A stretch of DNA of 64,000 nucleotides from an uncultured Granulosicoccaceae bacterium (GCA_937922675.1 CALAJN010000004.1:124001-188000); one strand, 5' to 3'; shown: positions 22,904-31,384, counted from the first letter of the stretch. Made by a program: numbers and translations. The notes: generated by a model from the letters alone, not told the origin.

Positions 22904-24210
22904 GTGAAGTGCTCGCTGCCAAGGCGCGCAGTACGCGTGTGTTTCCAGCCGCGCAGGCCTCGTCGGTTGCCACGCCACCATCACGTAGTCTGTGCACCGA
23001 TTGCGGAGTTTCTCGTACGGCTAATCCTGAACGTTGTGCGACGGCCTGTCAGTTCATCAGGCCAGATTACCCAACCGCTGAACGCCGTGTGCATGGTAGG
23101 GAACGCAACACAAGTCAGGTTGACGAGCTGTACTTTGGGGTACATCACGGCCTTCACAGCGCACGGATGCGCAAGCCTCGACGCGGGGCACAATGGACAG
23201 GTATTACCACGCGTCTGGCAGAACGTCTTCTGGAGACGCAGCAGGTCGACGCTGTGCTCACGGTTGCTGCAGACACGAATGATCGTTGGCGACCGCGGCC
23301 TGTTGTAGTCACCGATCCTGCTGAACTTGCCAATTGCCGAGGCATGCGTATGGGCTATGCGCCACTGTTGTCCTTGCTGGAGCCCGCCCTTGACGCAGGG
23401 CACCAACACCTTGCGGTAATCGCCATCCCGTGTCAGGTCTACGCCCTCAGAGCGCTCGAAACAGAGTTGAAAGCTGCCGGCAGATTGGCTTCACTCCGCG
23501 TTATCGGCATTCCCTGCTCAGACAATACCTCAACAGAAAATTTCCACCTGTTTCTGTCGCAGTTGACCCGCCATCCGGAGACGGTGTCCTATCTTGAGTT
23601 TCGTACTGATTATCACGTTGAGATGCGGTTTGACGATGGCGGTCAGAAGCTGATTCCATTTCTCAAGCTGCCCTTGTCGGAGCTACCTGAGGATTTTTTT
23701 CCAACGACTTGCAAAACCTGCGTTGATTATGTGAACTCACTGGCTGACGTGACCGTCGGGTACATGGGAGGTGATGGGCAACAGTGGGTAATCGTGCGCA
23801 ATCAGCAGGGCCAGCAGATGCTTGATCTTTTGGCTGACGAAGTAGAAATTGCCGAGCCGATATCGCGCGGCAAGCGTCGCTCGAGCGTGACAGGGTTTAT
23901 CGAGAACACGCGCCTGGCGGCGGGTGGTCTGCCGCTACGACGCATGCCAGATTGGTTGCGTCCCGTGATGGCGTGGCTGATGCCTCGTGTTGGACCTCGG
24001 GGTCTGGAGTTTGCACGCGCCCGGGTCGAGATGAAGGCGGCTGAGTGCGTGCTACACCTGCGCCGACTGCATCCCAGGCGCATGCGCCACATGATCCCGA
24101 ACTACCTGTGGCGTCAACTGGATGACTACGATATTGCCCCTGCCAAGGGCGAACAGTCTGAGGGGCCGGGCGGCGTAGACCATCTCAAGGGGCAGCCGGC
24201 CGATGTCTAG
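22900..24210 (+). CDS. bciB: 8-vinyl (divinyl) reductase, BciB type
   Basis: BciB is the ferredoxin-dependent FeS/flavin enzyme (FrhB/FdhB family) that reduces the C8 vinyl group of divinyl protochlorophyllide. The 436-residue protein has an N-terminal Cys group (CTDCGVSR, CATACQF), then VHGRER, GAQWTGITTRLAERLLE, AVIAIPCQVYALRALE, GIPCSDNTSTENFHLFL, and the second Cys group TTCKTCVDYVNSLADVTVGYMGGDG. These match BciB closely. The C-terminal 100 residues are basic and Arg-rich. In Rhodobacter the BciA or BchJ route is known instead, so BciB here is noteworthy but not unique. Confidence 0.9.
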   Translation: MSEVLAAKARSTRVFPAAQASSVATPPSRSLCTDCGVSRTANPERCATACQFIRPDYPTAERRVHGRERNTSQVDELYFGVHHGLHSARMRKPRRGAQWTGITTRLAERLLETQQVDAVLTVAADTNDRWRPRPVVVTDPAELANCRGMRMGYAPLLSLLEPALDAGHQHLAVIAIPCQVYALRALETELKAAGRLASLRVIGIPCSDNTSTENFHLFLSQLTRHPETVSYLEFRTDYHVEMRFDDGGQKLIPFLKLPLSELPEDFFPTTCKTCVDYVNSLADVTVGYMGGDGQQWVIVRNQQGQQMLDLLADEVEIAEPISRGKRRSSVTGFIENTRLAAGGLPLRRMPDWLRPVMAWLMPRVGPRGLEFARARVEMKAAECVLHLRRLHPRRMRHMIPNYLWRQLDDYDIAPAKGEQSEGPGGVDHLKGQPADV

Positions 24211-24334
24211 CAACCTGTTCGGGTTGATAGAGCTACTGCTCGTATTTGCGTTGGTGTTTGGCTTTGGCTGGCACCAGCTTCGCGATTTGAAACGCTACAA
24301 GGACAAGGAATCCAAGCAGGACGATGATGTTTGA
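24203..24334 (+). CDS. Small single-helix membrane protein, 43 residues
   Basis: A 43-codon frame starting at an ATG that overlaps the last eight bases of bciB and ending inside the next gene. The product has a hydrophobic helix (about residues 5-22, LFGLIELLLVFALVFGFGWH) followed by a charged tail (DLKRYKDKESKQDDD). Tight overlap at both ends suggests translational coupling in the bciB-crtI run. No family is recognised with certainty. It could help assemble or stabilise a membrane complex. Function unknown. Confidence 0.6.
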   Translation: MSSNLFGLIELLLVFALVFGFGWHQLRDLKRYKDKESKQDDDV

Positions 24335-24629
24335 AGGTGTGCTCGAGCGCGTGTGGTCCGACGGCCGTTTGCTGGATGTTGTGTTGCTGTTTGTGCTGCT
24401 CGAAGTGCTGCTGGTAGCATTTGTTCGCAGGCGCAGCGGACGCGGACCTGCCCTCATCCCGTTTGTGTTCAACCTCTTGTCCGGTGTGTTCCTGATGATG
24501 GCCTTGCGTGAGGCGCTTGGATCCAGTTCGATTGAAATGATTTTGGCCTGGCTTGGCGCATCATTGGTCTGTCATCTGGTTGATCTCTACGCGCGCTGGA
24601 ACTGGCGCCCGCCGGAGGCAGAGGTATGA
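24324..24629 (+). CDS. Unrecognised membrane protein, 101 residues
   Basis: A 101-residue protein with three hydrophobic helices (about 18-36, 43-62 and 70-88) separated by RRRSGRGPA, and a C-terminal ARWNWRPPEAEV. It overlaps the 43-residue gene upstream by 11 bp and crtI downstream by 4 bp (ATGA), so it is embedded in the photosynthesis operon. Two adjacent ATGs (24,324 and 24,327) could start it. I do not recognise the family; a role in carotenoid or pigment assembly is only inferred from position. Confidence 0.75.
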   Translation: MMFEGVLERVWSDGRLLDVVLLFVLLEVLLVAFVRRRSGRGPALIPFVFNLLSGVFLMMALREALGSSSIEMILAWLGASLVCHLVDLYARWNWRPPEAEV

Positions 24630-26101
24630 GCGCACATGCGGTCGTTATTGGCAGTGGCTTTGGCGGCCTCGCAGCGGCCGTACGCCTCGGTGCCCGAGGG
24701 TATCGGGTGACAGTGCTGGAGCGTCTTGATGCTCCCGGTGGCAGGGCCTATGTGCATCGCCAGGATGGCTTTACCTTTGATGCTGGCCCAACGATTGTGA
24801 CCGTTCCCTTCGTACTCGAGGAGTTGTGGGAGTTGTGTGGCAAGAATCTACATGACCACGTACAGCTGCGTTCGCTCACGCCCTTCTACCAGGTGAGGTT
24901 CGAGGACGGAACCTACTTTGACTACAGCGCGGATCCGGAAGCGATGGCGCAGGAAATTGCGCGCTTCAGTCCAGACGATGTGGAAGGCTATCAACGCCTG
25001 TTGAAGGTCAGTGAGAAGACCTACAAGATCGGCTTTGAGGGATTGGTGTCGGTTTCGTTTCACTCCTTCTGGATGATGCTCAAGGTGTTGCCGGACCTTG
25101 TACGCACGCAGTTTCATCGTTCTGTCTATGGGTTGGTCAGTCGTTACATAAAGCACTCCAAGTTGCGCATGGTGTTCAGCTTTCATCCCTTGCTGGTGGG
25201 TGGAAATCCGTTTACCACCACCGCGGTCTATGCCTTGATTTCTCATCTTGAACGCCGCTTTGGTGTTCACTACACCGTGGGTGGAACAGGACGTCTGGTA
25301 TCCGGACTGGTAGAGCTTATCGAGGGGCAGGGTGGTAGCCTGCGCTGTGATACCGAGGTGGCCGAAATTCTTGTCAAGGACGGTGCCGCCTGCGGTGTCA
25401 AGCTGGCGGGTGGTGAGCAGATTGATGCGGATATCGTCGTCTCCAATGCTGACAGTGCCATGACCTACCGGGAGCTATTGCCAGCACGCTATCGCAAGCG
25501 TTGGACCGACCGCAAGATCAGCAAGTCCAGGTACTCGATGAGTCTGTTTGTGTGGTACTTCGGGACAGATCGGCAATATCCTGATGTACCGCACCACATG
25601 ATCATGCTGAACAAGCGCTATCGTTCTCTGCTGAGGGACATCTTTGAAGACTGTGAGTTGACCGATGACTTCAGTCTCTATCTGCATCGACCGACGGCCA
25701 GTGATCCGTCGCTTGCACCTGAAGGCTGTGATGCATTTTATGTGCTTGCACCGGTGCCACACCTGGATGCCGATGTGGATTGGGAGACACGAGCCGAGCC
25801 GTACCGAAAACTGGTGGAAACAGAGCTCGCCAACACCGTCTTACCCGATCTGCAGCAGCATGTGGTTACCTCCAGGATGCTGACACCGTTTGACTTTCGG
25901 GATCGTCTGCGATCTGTCAAGGGAGCAGCTTTTGGTCTGCAGCCGGTGCTGATGCAGACGGGATGGTTTCGCCCGCACAATCGTAGTGAGGAAGTGGACA
26001 ATCTGTACCTTGTCGGAGCTGGCACACATCCGGGTGCAGGTATCCCAGGTGTGATTTCGTCAGCCAAGGTGCTTGATGAGGTTGTGCCGGATCCAAGCTA
26101 G
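24626..26101 (+). CDS. crtI: Phytoene desaturase
   Basis: CrtI converts phytoene to lycopene or neurosporene by successive FAD-dependent desaturations. The 491-residue protein has the dinucleotide-binding VIGSGFGGLAAAVRL at the N-terminus, LERLDAPGGRAYV, the substrate block FDAGPTIVTVPFVLEELW, HPLLVGGNPF and the C-terminal CrtI signature YLVGAGTHPGAGIPGVISSAKV. It is the last gene of the plus-strand bchG-crtI run. The phytoene synthase gene crtB, which often follows crtI, is not present in the window. Confidence 0.95.
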   Translation: MSAHAVVIGSGFGGLAAAVRLGARGYRVTVLERLDAPGGRAYVHRQDGFTFDAGPTIVTVPFVLEELWELCGKNLHDHVQLRSLTPFYQVRFEDGTYFDYSADPEAMAQEIARFSPDDVEGYQRLLKVSEKTYKIGFEGLVSVSFHSFWMMLKVLPDLVRTQFHRSVYGLVSRYIKHSKLRMVFSFHPLLVGGNPFTTTAVYALISHLERRFGVHYTVGGTGRLVSGLVELIEGQGGSLRCDTEVAEILVKDGAACGVKLAGGEQIDADIVVSNADSAMTYRELLPARYRKRWTDRKISKSRYSMSLFVWYFGTDRQYPDVPHHMIMLNKRYRSLLRDIFEDCELTDDFSLYLHRPTASDPSLAPEGCDAFYVLAPVPHLDADVDWETRAEPYRKLVETELANTVLPDLQQHVVTSRMLTPFDFRDRLRSVKGAAFGLQPVLMQTGWFRPHNRSEEVDNLYLVGAGTHPGAGIPGVISSAKVLDEVVPDPS

Positions 26102-26159
26102 CAGCGCCGGGATCATCAATGCCAAGGTGTTTGACTTGTCCCTGTGCTGCGCTATGCGC

Positions 26160-27203
26160 TCAGAGTGATACCGCTTTTTTCTGTTCGGAAGAAGCCACCA
26201 GTGCATCAATCAGCCGATGTACCTTCAGACCTTCACGGCCCGTTACCATAGGCTGTGTGCTATTCGTTATTGCCTCTGCAAAGTCTGCAATGATGCCACC
26301 GTGCCATATCGACTTGAATTCCATCGGGCCGTTGATGCTTTCTATGGGTAGCTCATTTTCACCGCATGTATCGGTTTGCCCGTCACGCCAGTAAATATGC
26401 AATTTTGAGCGTTCCAGTCTGGCCACTGCGTGATCAAAATGAAGAGTGATGCACTCCGGCTTGCCGGGGTAGTGTGCGGTGGTGGCAAGCAAGCTTCCCG
26501 TTGCACCGTTGGCGAAGGTCAGGCCTGCAGTAACAAAGTCTTCAGATTCCATAGTGTGAAATCGAGTTGTGCGAGAAAGCGCTTGAACCTCAGTAACATC
26601 ACCGGTCAAGCTAAGTGCCAGATCCATGGTGTGGATCGCTTGCGAGAGAAGCACGCCCCCACCATCCCGCTCATAGCTTCCACGTCCAGGTTCGTCGTAG
26701 TAAGACTGCGAACGCCAAAGTGGTGCCTCAATATTGACCAAGCCCAGTGTCCCCAACTCACCTGACGTGATCATGTTTCGCAAGCGTATCGAGGCCAGTC
26801 TGGCGCGATGTTGAAAGACCATCCCCAACAAAATCTGGTGGTCCTCGCATATCTTGACTATTTCAGTGGCAGCAGCAGTTGTTCTCTCGATCGGCTTTTC
26901 AAGCAAGACAGGTACTTTTGCTGCAGCAAACAACTTGACCAGCTTTAACCGCGCATTGGGCGGTGTTGCGATGATCACGAAATCCAGTTCCGGATCGTTT
27001 GCAACGGATTCTATGGACGAGTAAACGAGGCAATGATGTCCACATAGTGCTGCTGCCCTGGCTGCATATTTTTCAGCTGCTTCCTGGCCACGAGCAAACA
27101 CACCTTTGAGCCGGACTTTGCCGTGTAGCCCGGTGATTGCCTGCACGTGTGTATCAGCGACAAGACCCAGGCCAATCAACGCAGTGTTCAAGGTTTTCGC
27201 CAT
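26160..27203 (-). CDS. Gfo/Idh/MocA-family NAD(P)-dependent oxidoreductase
   Basis: This 347-residue protein has the N-terminal Rossmann motif ALIGLGLVADTHVQAI, the family's catalytic VLLEKPIE (about 97-104) and the C-terminal block DGGGVLLSQAIHTMDLALSLTGDV. Such enzymes oxidise or reduce sugars, inositols or nucleotide sugars, or sometimes biliverdin; the substrate cannot be read here. It is 24 bp after crtD on the same strand and converges on crtI. Three sampled 60-base lines of the gene have 45-47% GC against 57% and 73% in lines of crtI and crtD, which suggests acquisition from elsewhere. A link to photosynthesis is not established. Confidence 0.85.
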   Translation of the reverse strand: MAKTLNTALIGLGLVADTHVQAITGLHGKVRLKGVFARGQEAAEKYAARAAALCGHHCLVYSSIESVANDPELDFVIIATPPNARLKLVKLFAAAKVPVLLEKPIERTTAAATEIVKICEDHQILLGMVFQHRARLASIRLRNMITSGELGTLGLVNIEAPLWRSQSYYDEPGRGSYERDGGGVLLSQAIHTMDLALSLTGDVTEVQALSRTTRFHTMESEDFVTAGLTFANGATGSLLATTAHYPGKPECITLHFDHAVARLERSKLHIYWRDGQTDTCGENELPIESINGPMEFKSIWHGGIIADFAEAITNSTQPMVTGREGLKVHRLIDALVASSEQKKAVSL

Positions 27204-27227
27204 GTTGTGTTGATGGCCGTGGTGTAG

Positions 27228-28733
27228 CTACCTGCCCGCAATTAGATCGCTATGCACGCAACTGGCCGCAAGCCGTCCAGATGTTGCAGCCATGGGCACG
27301 CCAGCGCCCGGGTGCACGGTGCCTCCTGCCAAATACAATCCGGCGAGCTTGCTGCGTGAGCCTGGCCGTCTGAAAGAGCCGAGCGGGCCATGGGTGGGGC
27401 GACCGTACAAGGCCCCCTGGCTCGCTGGAAACCGTTGCCCAAAATCGGCAGGTTGGGTTGTGACCGCTGGGGCGTGTTCTGTGAGTGTGAGCCCGTGGCG
27501 TTGCAGCATGCTCGTCATCGCACGCTGCGCCTGCGCAACGTCATCATCGTCCAGCGAACGCGCTGGTGCATTGGAAAGGCAGAAAATACGCTCAGGCCCG
27601 GTGGTTTGTTTATCCGACCTGGTTGTAGCGCTATCTGTCGAACGGTCTTGTGCGCAGATGTAGAGGGTCGGTTCATCGGGCAAGACCTGTCGTTTGAAAA
27701 GTGCATCAAACTCGGCGCGATAGTTGTCGTTGAAGAACACGGTGTGGTGCGACAAGTCAAAGCCTTGCACATCGGCAAGCTGACAACGCGTGACCGCAGA
27801 TAGTGCTGCTGCAGGTCGTGCAACAGTGGCGTGTTTGGCCGACTCTCCGAGCAACCCGGATTGAAGCGCCTGGATGTCGCCGTTGAAGACAACGGCATCA
27901 GCCTCGATCAGTCGTCCGTCTTTCAATACGACACCTGTAGCGCGCCCGTTCTGCACCCGGAGGCTCGTAACCGTTTCGCCATAGTGGCACTCGCAATTGA
28001 GTCGCTCTGCCAGTCCGGCGAGCGACGTCGCAAGCGCCTGCATGCCGCCCGATAAAGTCCATACGCCGGCACGCTCGGCATGAGCAATGAGCGCGAGGGT
28101 CGCCGGTGCATCAAAAGGAGAAGATCCGCAGTAGGTGGCATAACGACCAAATAGCTGACGGAGTCTTGGATCGTCAAATTGGCGCGTCAGTGATCGCCAC
28201 AAGCTCGTATAAGGTGCTGTCTGCCATAGGCGCTTGAATCCCTTGGGCGCGGCAGCCAGCGCCAGAGACAGTGGACTGGGTAGAGGGGCGCGCATGTAGG
28301 TGTAATCAAGCGTGTCAAACACCTCGGCTGTGCGATTGGCAAATCGGCGATAGTTGTCTGCTTCGCGCGCGCCTGCAAGAGCCGCTATGGCATCGCAAGA
28401 GCGGTCAATATCCGCGTACAGGTCGAGCGAGTCACTGTCGATCCAGGAGTGTCGCGCCAGCACGTCTCCTTCGCGCAGGTCCACCTCTTCCTCGAAGCGC
28501 GCGCCCGCGCGGGCGTAGAGATCATCGAAGACGGGTCGCAGCGTAAAAACGGTTGGGCCCGCATCCATACGGTGCCCTTCAATGTTGACTTGATGGATTT
28601 TTCCGCCGGGCACCTTGTGGGTTTCAAACAGGGAAACCCGGTACCCGCTGAGTGCCAGGTCAATCGCTGCGGTCAGACCGCCGACACCGGCACCGATGAC
28701 TATCGTGTGCCGAGCGCGGTCACTTCCTGCCAT
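27228..28733 (-). CDS. crtD: Hydroxyneurosporene/methoxyneurosporene desaturase CrtD
   Basis: CrtD introduces the 3,4 double bond in acyclic hydroxylated or methoxylated carotenoids of the spheroidene/spirilloxanthin pathway. The 501-residue protein is a CrtI relative with IVIGAGVGGLTAAIDL, FETHKVPGGKI, HRMDAGPTVFTLRPVFDDLY, FGRYATYCGSSPFDAPATLALIAH and the C-terminal LYLAGGTVHPGAGVPMAATSGRLAA. The YCGSSPF..PATL.LIAHAE block separates CrtD from CrtI. It lies downstream of crtC and the unknown gene on the same strand. Confidence 0.93.
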   Translation of the reverse strand: MAGSDRARHTIVIGAGVGGLTAAIDLALSGYRVSLFETHKVPGGKIHQVNIEGHRMDAGPTVFTLRPVFDDLYARAGARFEEEVDLREGDVLARHSWIDSDSLDLYADIDRSCDAIAALAGAREADNYRRFANRTAEVFDTLDYTYMRAPLPSPLSLALAAAPKGFKRLWQTAPYTSLWRSLTRQFDDPRLRQLFGRYATYCGSSPFDAPATLALIAHAERAGVWTLSGGMQALATSLAGLAERLNCECHYGETVTSLRVQNGRATGVVLKDGRLIEADAVVFNGDIQALQSGLLGESAKHATVARPAAALSAVTRCQLADVQGFDLSHHTVFFNDNYRAEFDALFKRQVLPDEPTLYICAQDRSTDSATTRSDKQTTGPERIFCLSNAPARSLDDDDVAQAQRAMTSMLQRHGLTLTEHAPAVTTQPADFGQRFPASQGALYGRPTHGPLGSFRRPGSRSKLAGLYLAGGTVHPGAGVPMAATSGRLAASCVHSDLIAGR

Positions 28734-28741
28734 CCGATTGT

Positions 28742-29440
28742 TCAGCTTCTGGAGCTATCTCTGGACAGCCGCTCGGTAATTTCGCGAGTACGGCGTGTCA
28801 TCCGATCGTCAATAGCTTCCATGCGCGGACCAATCTTCGCTGCCTGTCGTGACAGCCAGTCTTCCCTGGGCGCTTGGGTGGGCGCTCGGGTGGGCGCCTG
28901 GGTGGGCGCACGTGTAACGTGTGCCTGTTGCTCGGTGCCGGGTTCCGGGCGCTTGAATCGCCCCTCGGCCTTGGCCGCAATACCTTGTCCGAGTGTTTGC
29001 TCAGCTCGGGCGACCCGTTGGCTCATGCGCGTCAACAGATCTTGCTCAGACGTGGACTCATTGGCCTGTGCAGGCTGACCTTCATATCGCTTGCCAGCAC
29101 TGTCCAGGCGTTTGCTCACACTCTGAGCGATGCGGTCAAAGCGGTTTTCGGTGCTGGTTTTTGCCTCCTCCGACTTACGATCCATCAACCGGTTGACCGG
29201 GCTGTCAAACCTCTGAACGCGTCGCGTCGCGCGCGCAAACAGGGTGTCCTCTTCTTCGATCGGGGGTGGCGTGTCGCCTTTGGCAGGAGCTACGCGCTTG
29301 ACCGCATCCATGAAAAGACCTTCATCGGCAACGGAAGCCGGATCATCATGCTTTTCAAGGTAATGGTGTTTTTCGCGCATGCCTTCTCGAATGAACAAAG
29401 CCGCCAAAACAAGCAGTATCAAGGTGGTTACCCAAATCAT
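28742..29440 (-). CDS. Unrecognised membrane-anchored protein between crtC and crtD
   Basis: A 232-residue protein with one N-terminal transmembrane helix (about 2-18, IWVTTLILLVLAALFI) and a long hydrophilic, Arg/Glu-rich, probably helical or disordered tail. The tail carries a short four-copy repeat (APTQAPTRAPTQAP, near 178-192) encoded by 12-bp tandem repeats. Recurrent R-R/RV patterns (RATRRVQRF, RMSQRVARAEQ, RRTREITERLS) suggest helical segments. It lies 8 bp before crtD and 37 bp after crtC, so it is cotranscribed with both. No family is recognised. Confidence 0.75.
   Translation of the reverse strand: MIWVTTLILLVLAALFIREGMREKHHYLEKHDDPASVADEGLFMDAVKRVAPAKGDTPPPIEEEDTLFARATRRVQRFDSPVNRLMDRKSEEAKTSTENRFDRIAQSVSKRLDSAGKRYEGQPAQANESTSEQDLLTRMSQRVARAEQTLGQGIAAKAEGRFKRPEPGTEQQAHVTRAPTQAPTRAPTQAPREDWLSRQAAKIGPRMEAIDDRMTRRTREITERLSRDSSRS
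28868..28915. repeat. Four 12-bp tandem repeats inside the crtC-crtD intervening gene
   Basis: Four units of 12 bp, each beginning GGGCGC on the plus strand; the first three differ at one or two positions and the fourth diverges at its end. They encode the alternating APTQ/APTR peptide. Multiple-of-three length keeps the frame, so copy number could vary without harming the gene. Confidence 0.85.
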
Positions 29441-29477
29441 GTATCTGTTCTCGTGTTGTGCTGGTGTCGAGGGTGCA

Positions 29478-30437
29478 TCAGGTGCCGTGCATGCCTACCT
29501 TGCGGGTGTTTCTCGGCATCCTGAAAGGCAGCAAGCACTGCACCCATGAGCTGTCGAAGCGTGCGAGGTTCAGGCTCTCATGAATGCAACTGGCGTGCAA
29601 ACCGGCAATGCGGGTTTCGAACTGGCTGCGCGAATAGAAGGGGGTGTCCTCCAGCGTGCGCAGCTGCTCAATAGACGCACCCGGATCACAACGTGATTGG
29701 CGAGGCATGCGCCAGATCTTCGCTGCGGGCAAGGTTTGATGGTTATCGAGATCCGAGACGCTGGAGAGCGTCGCGTGTTGATCAACACGGTAGGTGTGAT
29801 TGTGCCGCTGACCGTCTCGGTTTGTCAGATCGTATTGTATGACGGTTGAATCGTCCGCCAGATGCGCGCGTGACCAATGCCATTCTCGAAAGCTTCGCTC
29901 CAAAGGGACCGAGCCGCGGTTGCTGTCCACGTAGGCATTGCCACGCCAGTCAATACGCGGTTTTGAAAAATTGACCGACACCGGGGCGCGTGGCGCGAGC
30001 ATCTGCCATTCGTGAGCGCCATTGGGCTCCAGAGTGATCGGCGCTTGCGGGGCGTTTGGCAGTTCGATCGTGATCTGGCCTGTTACGCGACGAGACAGAG
30101 GCACAGCCCACTCATCGATCTCCAGGCGCAGCTGGCCGTTGTGATGCTGTACCTGGCTGCGGCCGATGCTGAAGCCGCGGGGGCTGCGAGTGGTGCTCAG
30201 AGCCGTCCTCTCGGTCATGCACCAGCGAGCTGGGCGACCGTACAGCGCGACGTTCAAGGCGCAAAAATTGTCGGCAATGGCCGGTCCGCGACGTCGCGCG
30301 CGTGCGTAGTACGGCGAGAAGACGCTCCCGACGAACAAAATTACGGTAAGCGCCTGCTTTTTGTCGTCGCTGATGGCGTCGAAGTACCACCATCGATACC
30401 CGTCTGCGCTCACGGTTTGGTCAAAAGGGGGAAACAT
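29478..30437 (-). CDS. crtC: Hydroxyneurosporene synthase (carotenoid 1,2-hydratase)
   Basis: CrtC adds water across the 1,2 double bond of neurosporene or lycopene. The 319-residue protein has the family blocks MFPPFDQTVSADGYRWWYFDAISDD, LFVGSVFSPYYARARRRGPA, NVALYGRPARWCMTER, YVDSNRGSVPLERSFREWHWSRAH and SLNLARFDSSWVQCLLPFRMPR. The start is taken at ATG 30,437; an ATG six codons upstream (30,455) lies within a PpsR-type palindrome and is less likely. It heads the minus-strand crtC-unknown-crtD run, divergent from crtE. Confidence 0.94.
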   Translation of the reverse strand: MFPPFDQTVSADGYRWWYFDAISDDKKQALTVILFVGSVFSPYYARARRRGPAIADNFCALNVALYGRPARWCMTERTALSTTRSPRGFSIGRSQVQHHNGQLRLEIDEWAVPLSRRVTGQITIELPNAPQAPITLEPNGAHEWQMLAPRAPVSVNFSKPRIDWRGNAYVDSNRGSVPLERSFREWHWSRAHLADDSTVIQYDLTNRDGQRHNHTYRVDQHATLSSVSDLDNHQTLPAAKIWRMPRQSRCDPGASIEQLRTLEDTPFYSRSQFETRIAGLHASCIHESLNLARFDSSWVQCLLPFRMPRNTRKVGMHGT

Positions 30438-30448
30438 CTGAATAAAAG

Positions 30449-30466
30449 TGTCCATTTAGGTTGACA
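30449..30466. promoter_or_regulatory. PpsR/CrtJ operator between crtC and crtE
   Basis: Perfect TGT-N12-ACA palindrome in the divergent crtC-crtE region. It contains TTGACA on its right side. It is close enough to both starts to control both directions. Confidence 0.78.
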
Positions 30467-30475
30467 CATCGCTAG

Positions 30476-30493
30476 TGTACAAATAAGTTAACG
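30476..30493. promoter_or_regulatory. Imperfect second PpsR/CrtJ site upstream of crtE
   Basis: TGT-N12-ACG, one base from consensus, nine bases downstream of the perfect site. A weaker second site would permit cooperative binding as at bchF/aerR, but the spacing is 9 rather than 8. It ends four bases before the crtE start codon. Confidence 0.45.
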
Positions 30494-30496
30494 CTT

Positions 30497-31384
30497 GTGG
30501 ATAGCGGAACAACAGTCGATACGGAAGCGCTTGTCGAATTGGCACTCGAAGACGCCTTGTCGCGGCTGTTGGATATCAATACTCCTCCCACACTCGCGCG
30601 TTGCATGCGCGGCGCCTTGTTCCCCGGCGGTGCGCGTATCCGGCCGCGGTTGCTTTGGGCTGTAGCCGACGCTTGCTCCCATGAGCGACCTGTCGCCGTC
30701 GGCATGGCCGCGGCGGCCGTTGAATTCTTGCACTGCGCTTCCCTGGTGCAGGACGACATGAGTTGTTTTGACGCTGCGGACACGCGACGTGCCAACCCGA
30801 CATTGCACCGGGTGTATGGCCCGGGTCTCGCGTTGCTGGCCTCGGATGCCTTGATTGTCGGAAGTCTGGAACTGCTCGCGATGGCGGATCCACAGGATGC
30901 AAGTCTCGGCGTCGCCATGGTGTGCTCTCTTGCCCGACATTCCGGCGCGCGCGGTGGCATCACTGCGGGTCAGGCATGGGAGTCTGAGTCCGAGGTTGAT
31001 GTCAGCACCTATCACGCTGCCAAAACCGGGTCACTGTTTGAAGCAGCTGTGGAGCTGGGCGCTTTGTGCGGTGGTGCCGAGGCCAAGGCCTGGTCTTCCA
31101 CAGGTAGACGCATTGGGGCTGCCTATCAGGTCGTTGACGACTTGATTGATGTTCTCGGTGCTGATGCGCGACGAGACAAGCCAGTGGGTGTCGATGCTGC
31201 GCTTGGTCGGCCCAACATCGTCAATGAACTCGGCGTGGACGGTGCCAGAGCACGATTGGTTGAACTGATCGATGCGGTGCTGGAATCTTTGCCGGAGTGT
31301 CCTGCGCCAAACCTGTTGCGTGCGCGCATTCTTGAAGAGACCAATCGCTGGTTGCCAGCAGGAGTGCATCGCAGTGCGGCCTGA
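30497..31384 (+). CDS. crtE: Geranylgeranyl diphosphate synthase
   Basis: CrtE makes geranylgeranyl diphosphate, the shared precursor of carotenoids and the bacteriochlorophyll tail. The 295-residue polyprenyl synthase has LFPGGARIRPRLLW, the first Asp-rich motif region CASLVQDDMSCFDAADTRRA and the second Asp-rich motif YQVVDDLIDVLG. The start is a GTG at 30,497, 43 bases downstream of the crtC operator site. It overlaps crtF by 11 bp and opens the crtEF-bchCXYZ-puf superoperon. Confidence 0.94.
   Translation: MDSGTTVDTEALVELALEDALSRLLDINTPPTLARCMRGALFPGGARIRPRLLWAVADACSHERPVAVGMAAAAVEFLHCASLVQDDMSCFDAADTRRANPTLHRVYGPGLALLASDALIVGSLELLAMADPQDASLGVAMVCSLARHSGARGGITAGQAWESESEVDVSTYHAAKTGSLFEAAVELGALCGGAEAKAWSSTGRRIGAAYQVVDDLIDVLGADARRDKPVGVDAALGRPNIVNELGVDGARARLVELIDAVLESLPECPAPNLLRARILEETNRWLPAGVHRSAA

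Noticed and set aside
24626-26101. crtI-like gene as crtD or a bifunctional crtI-crtB fusion
   Set aside because: The protein ends at the normal CrtI C-terminus; there is no phytoene-synthase domain.
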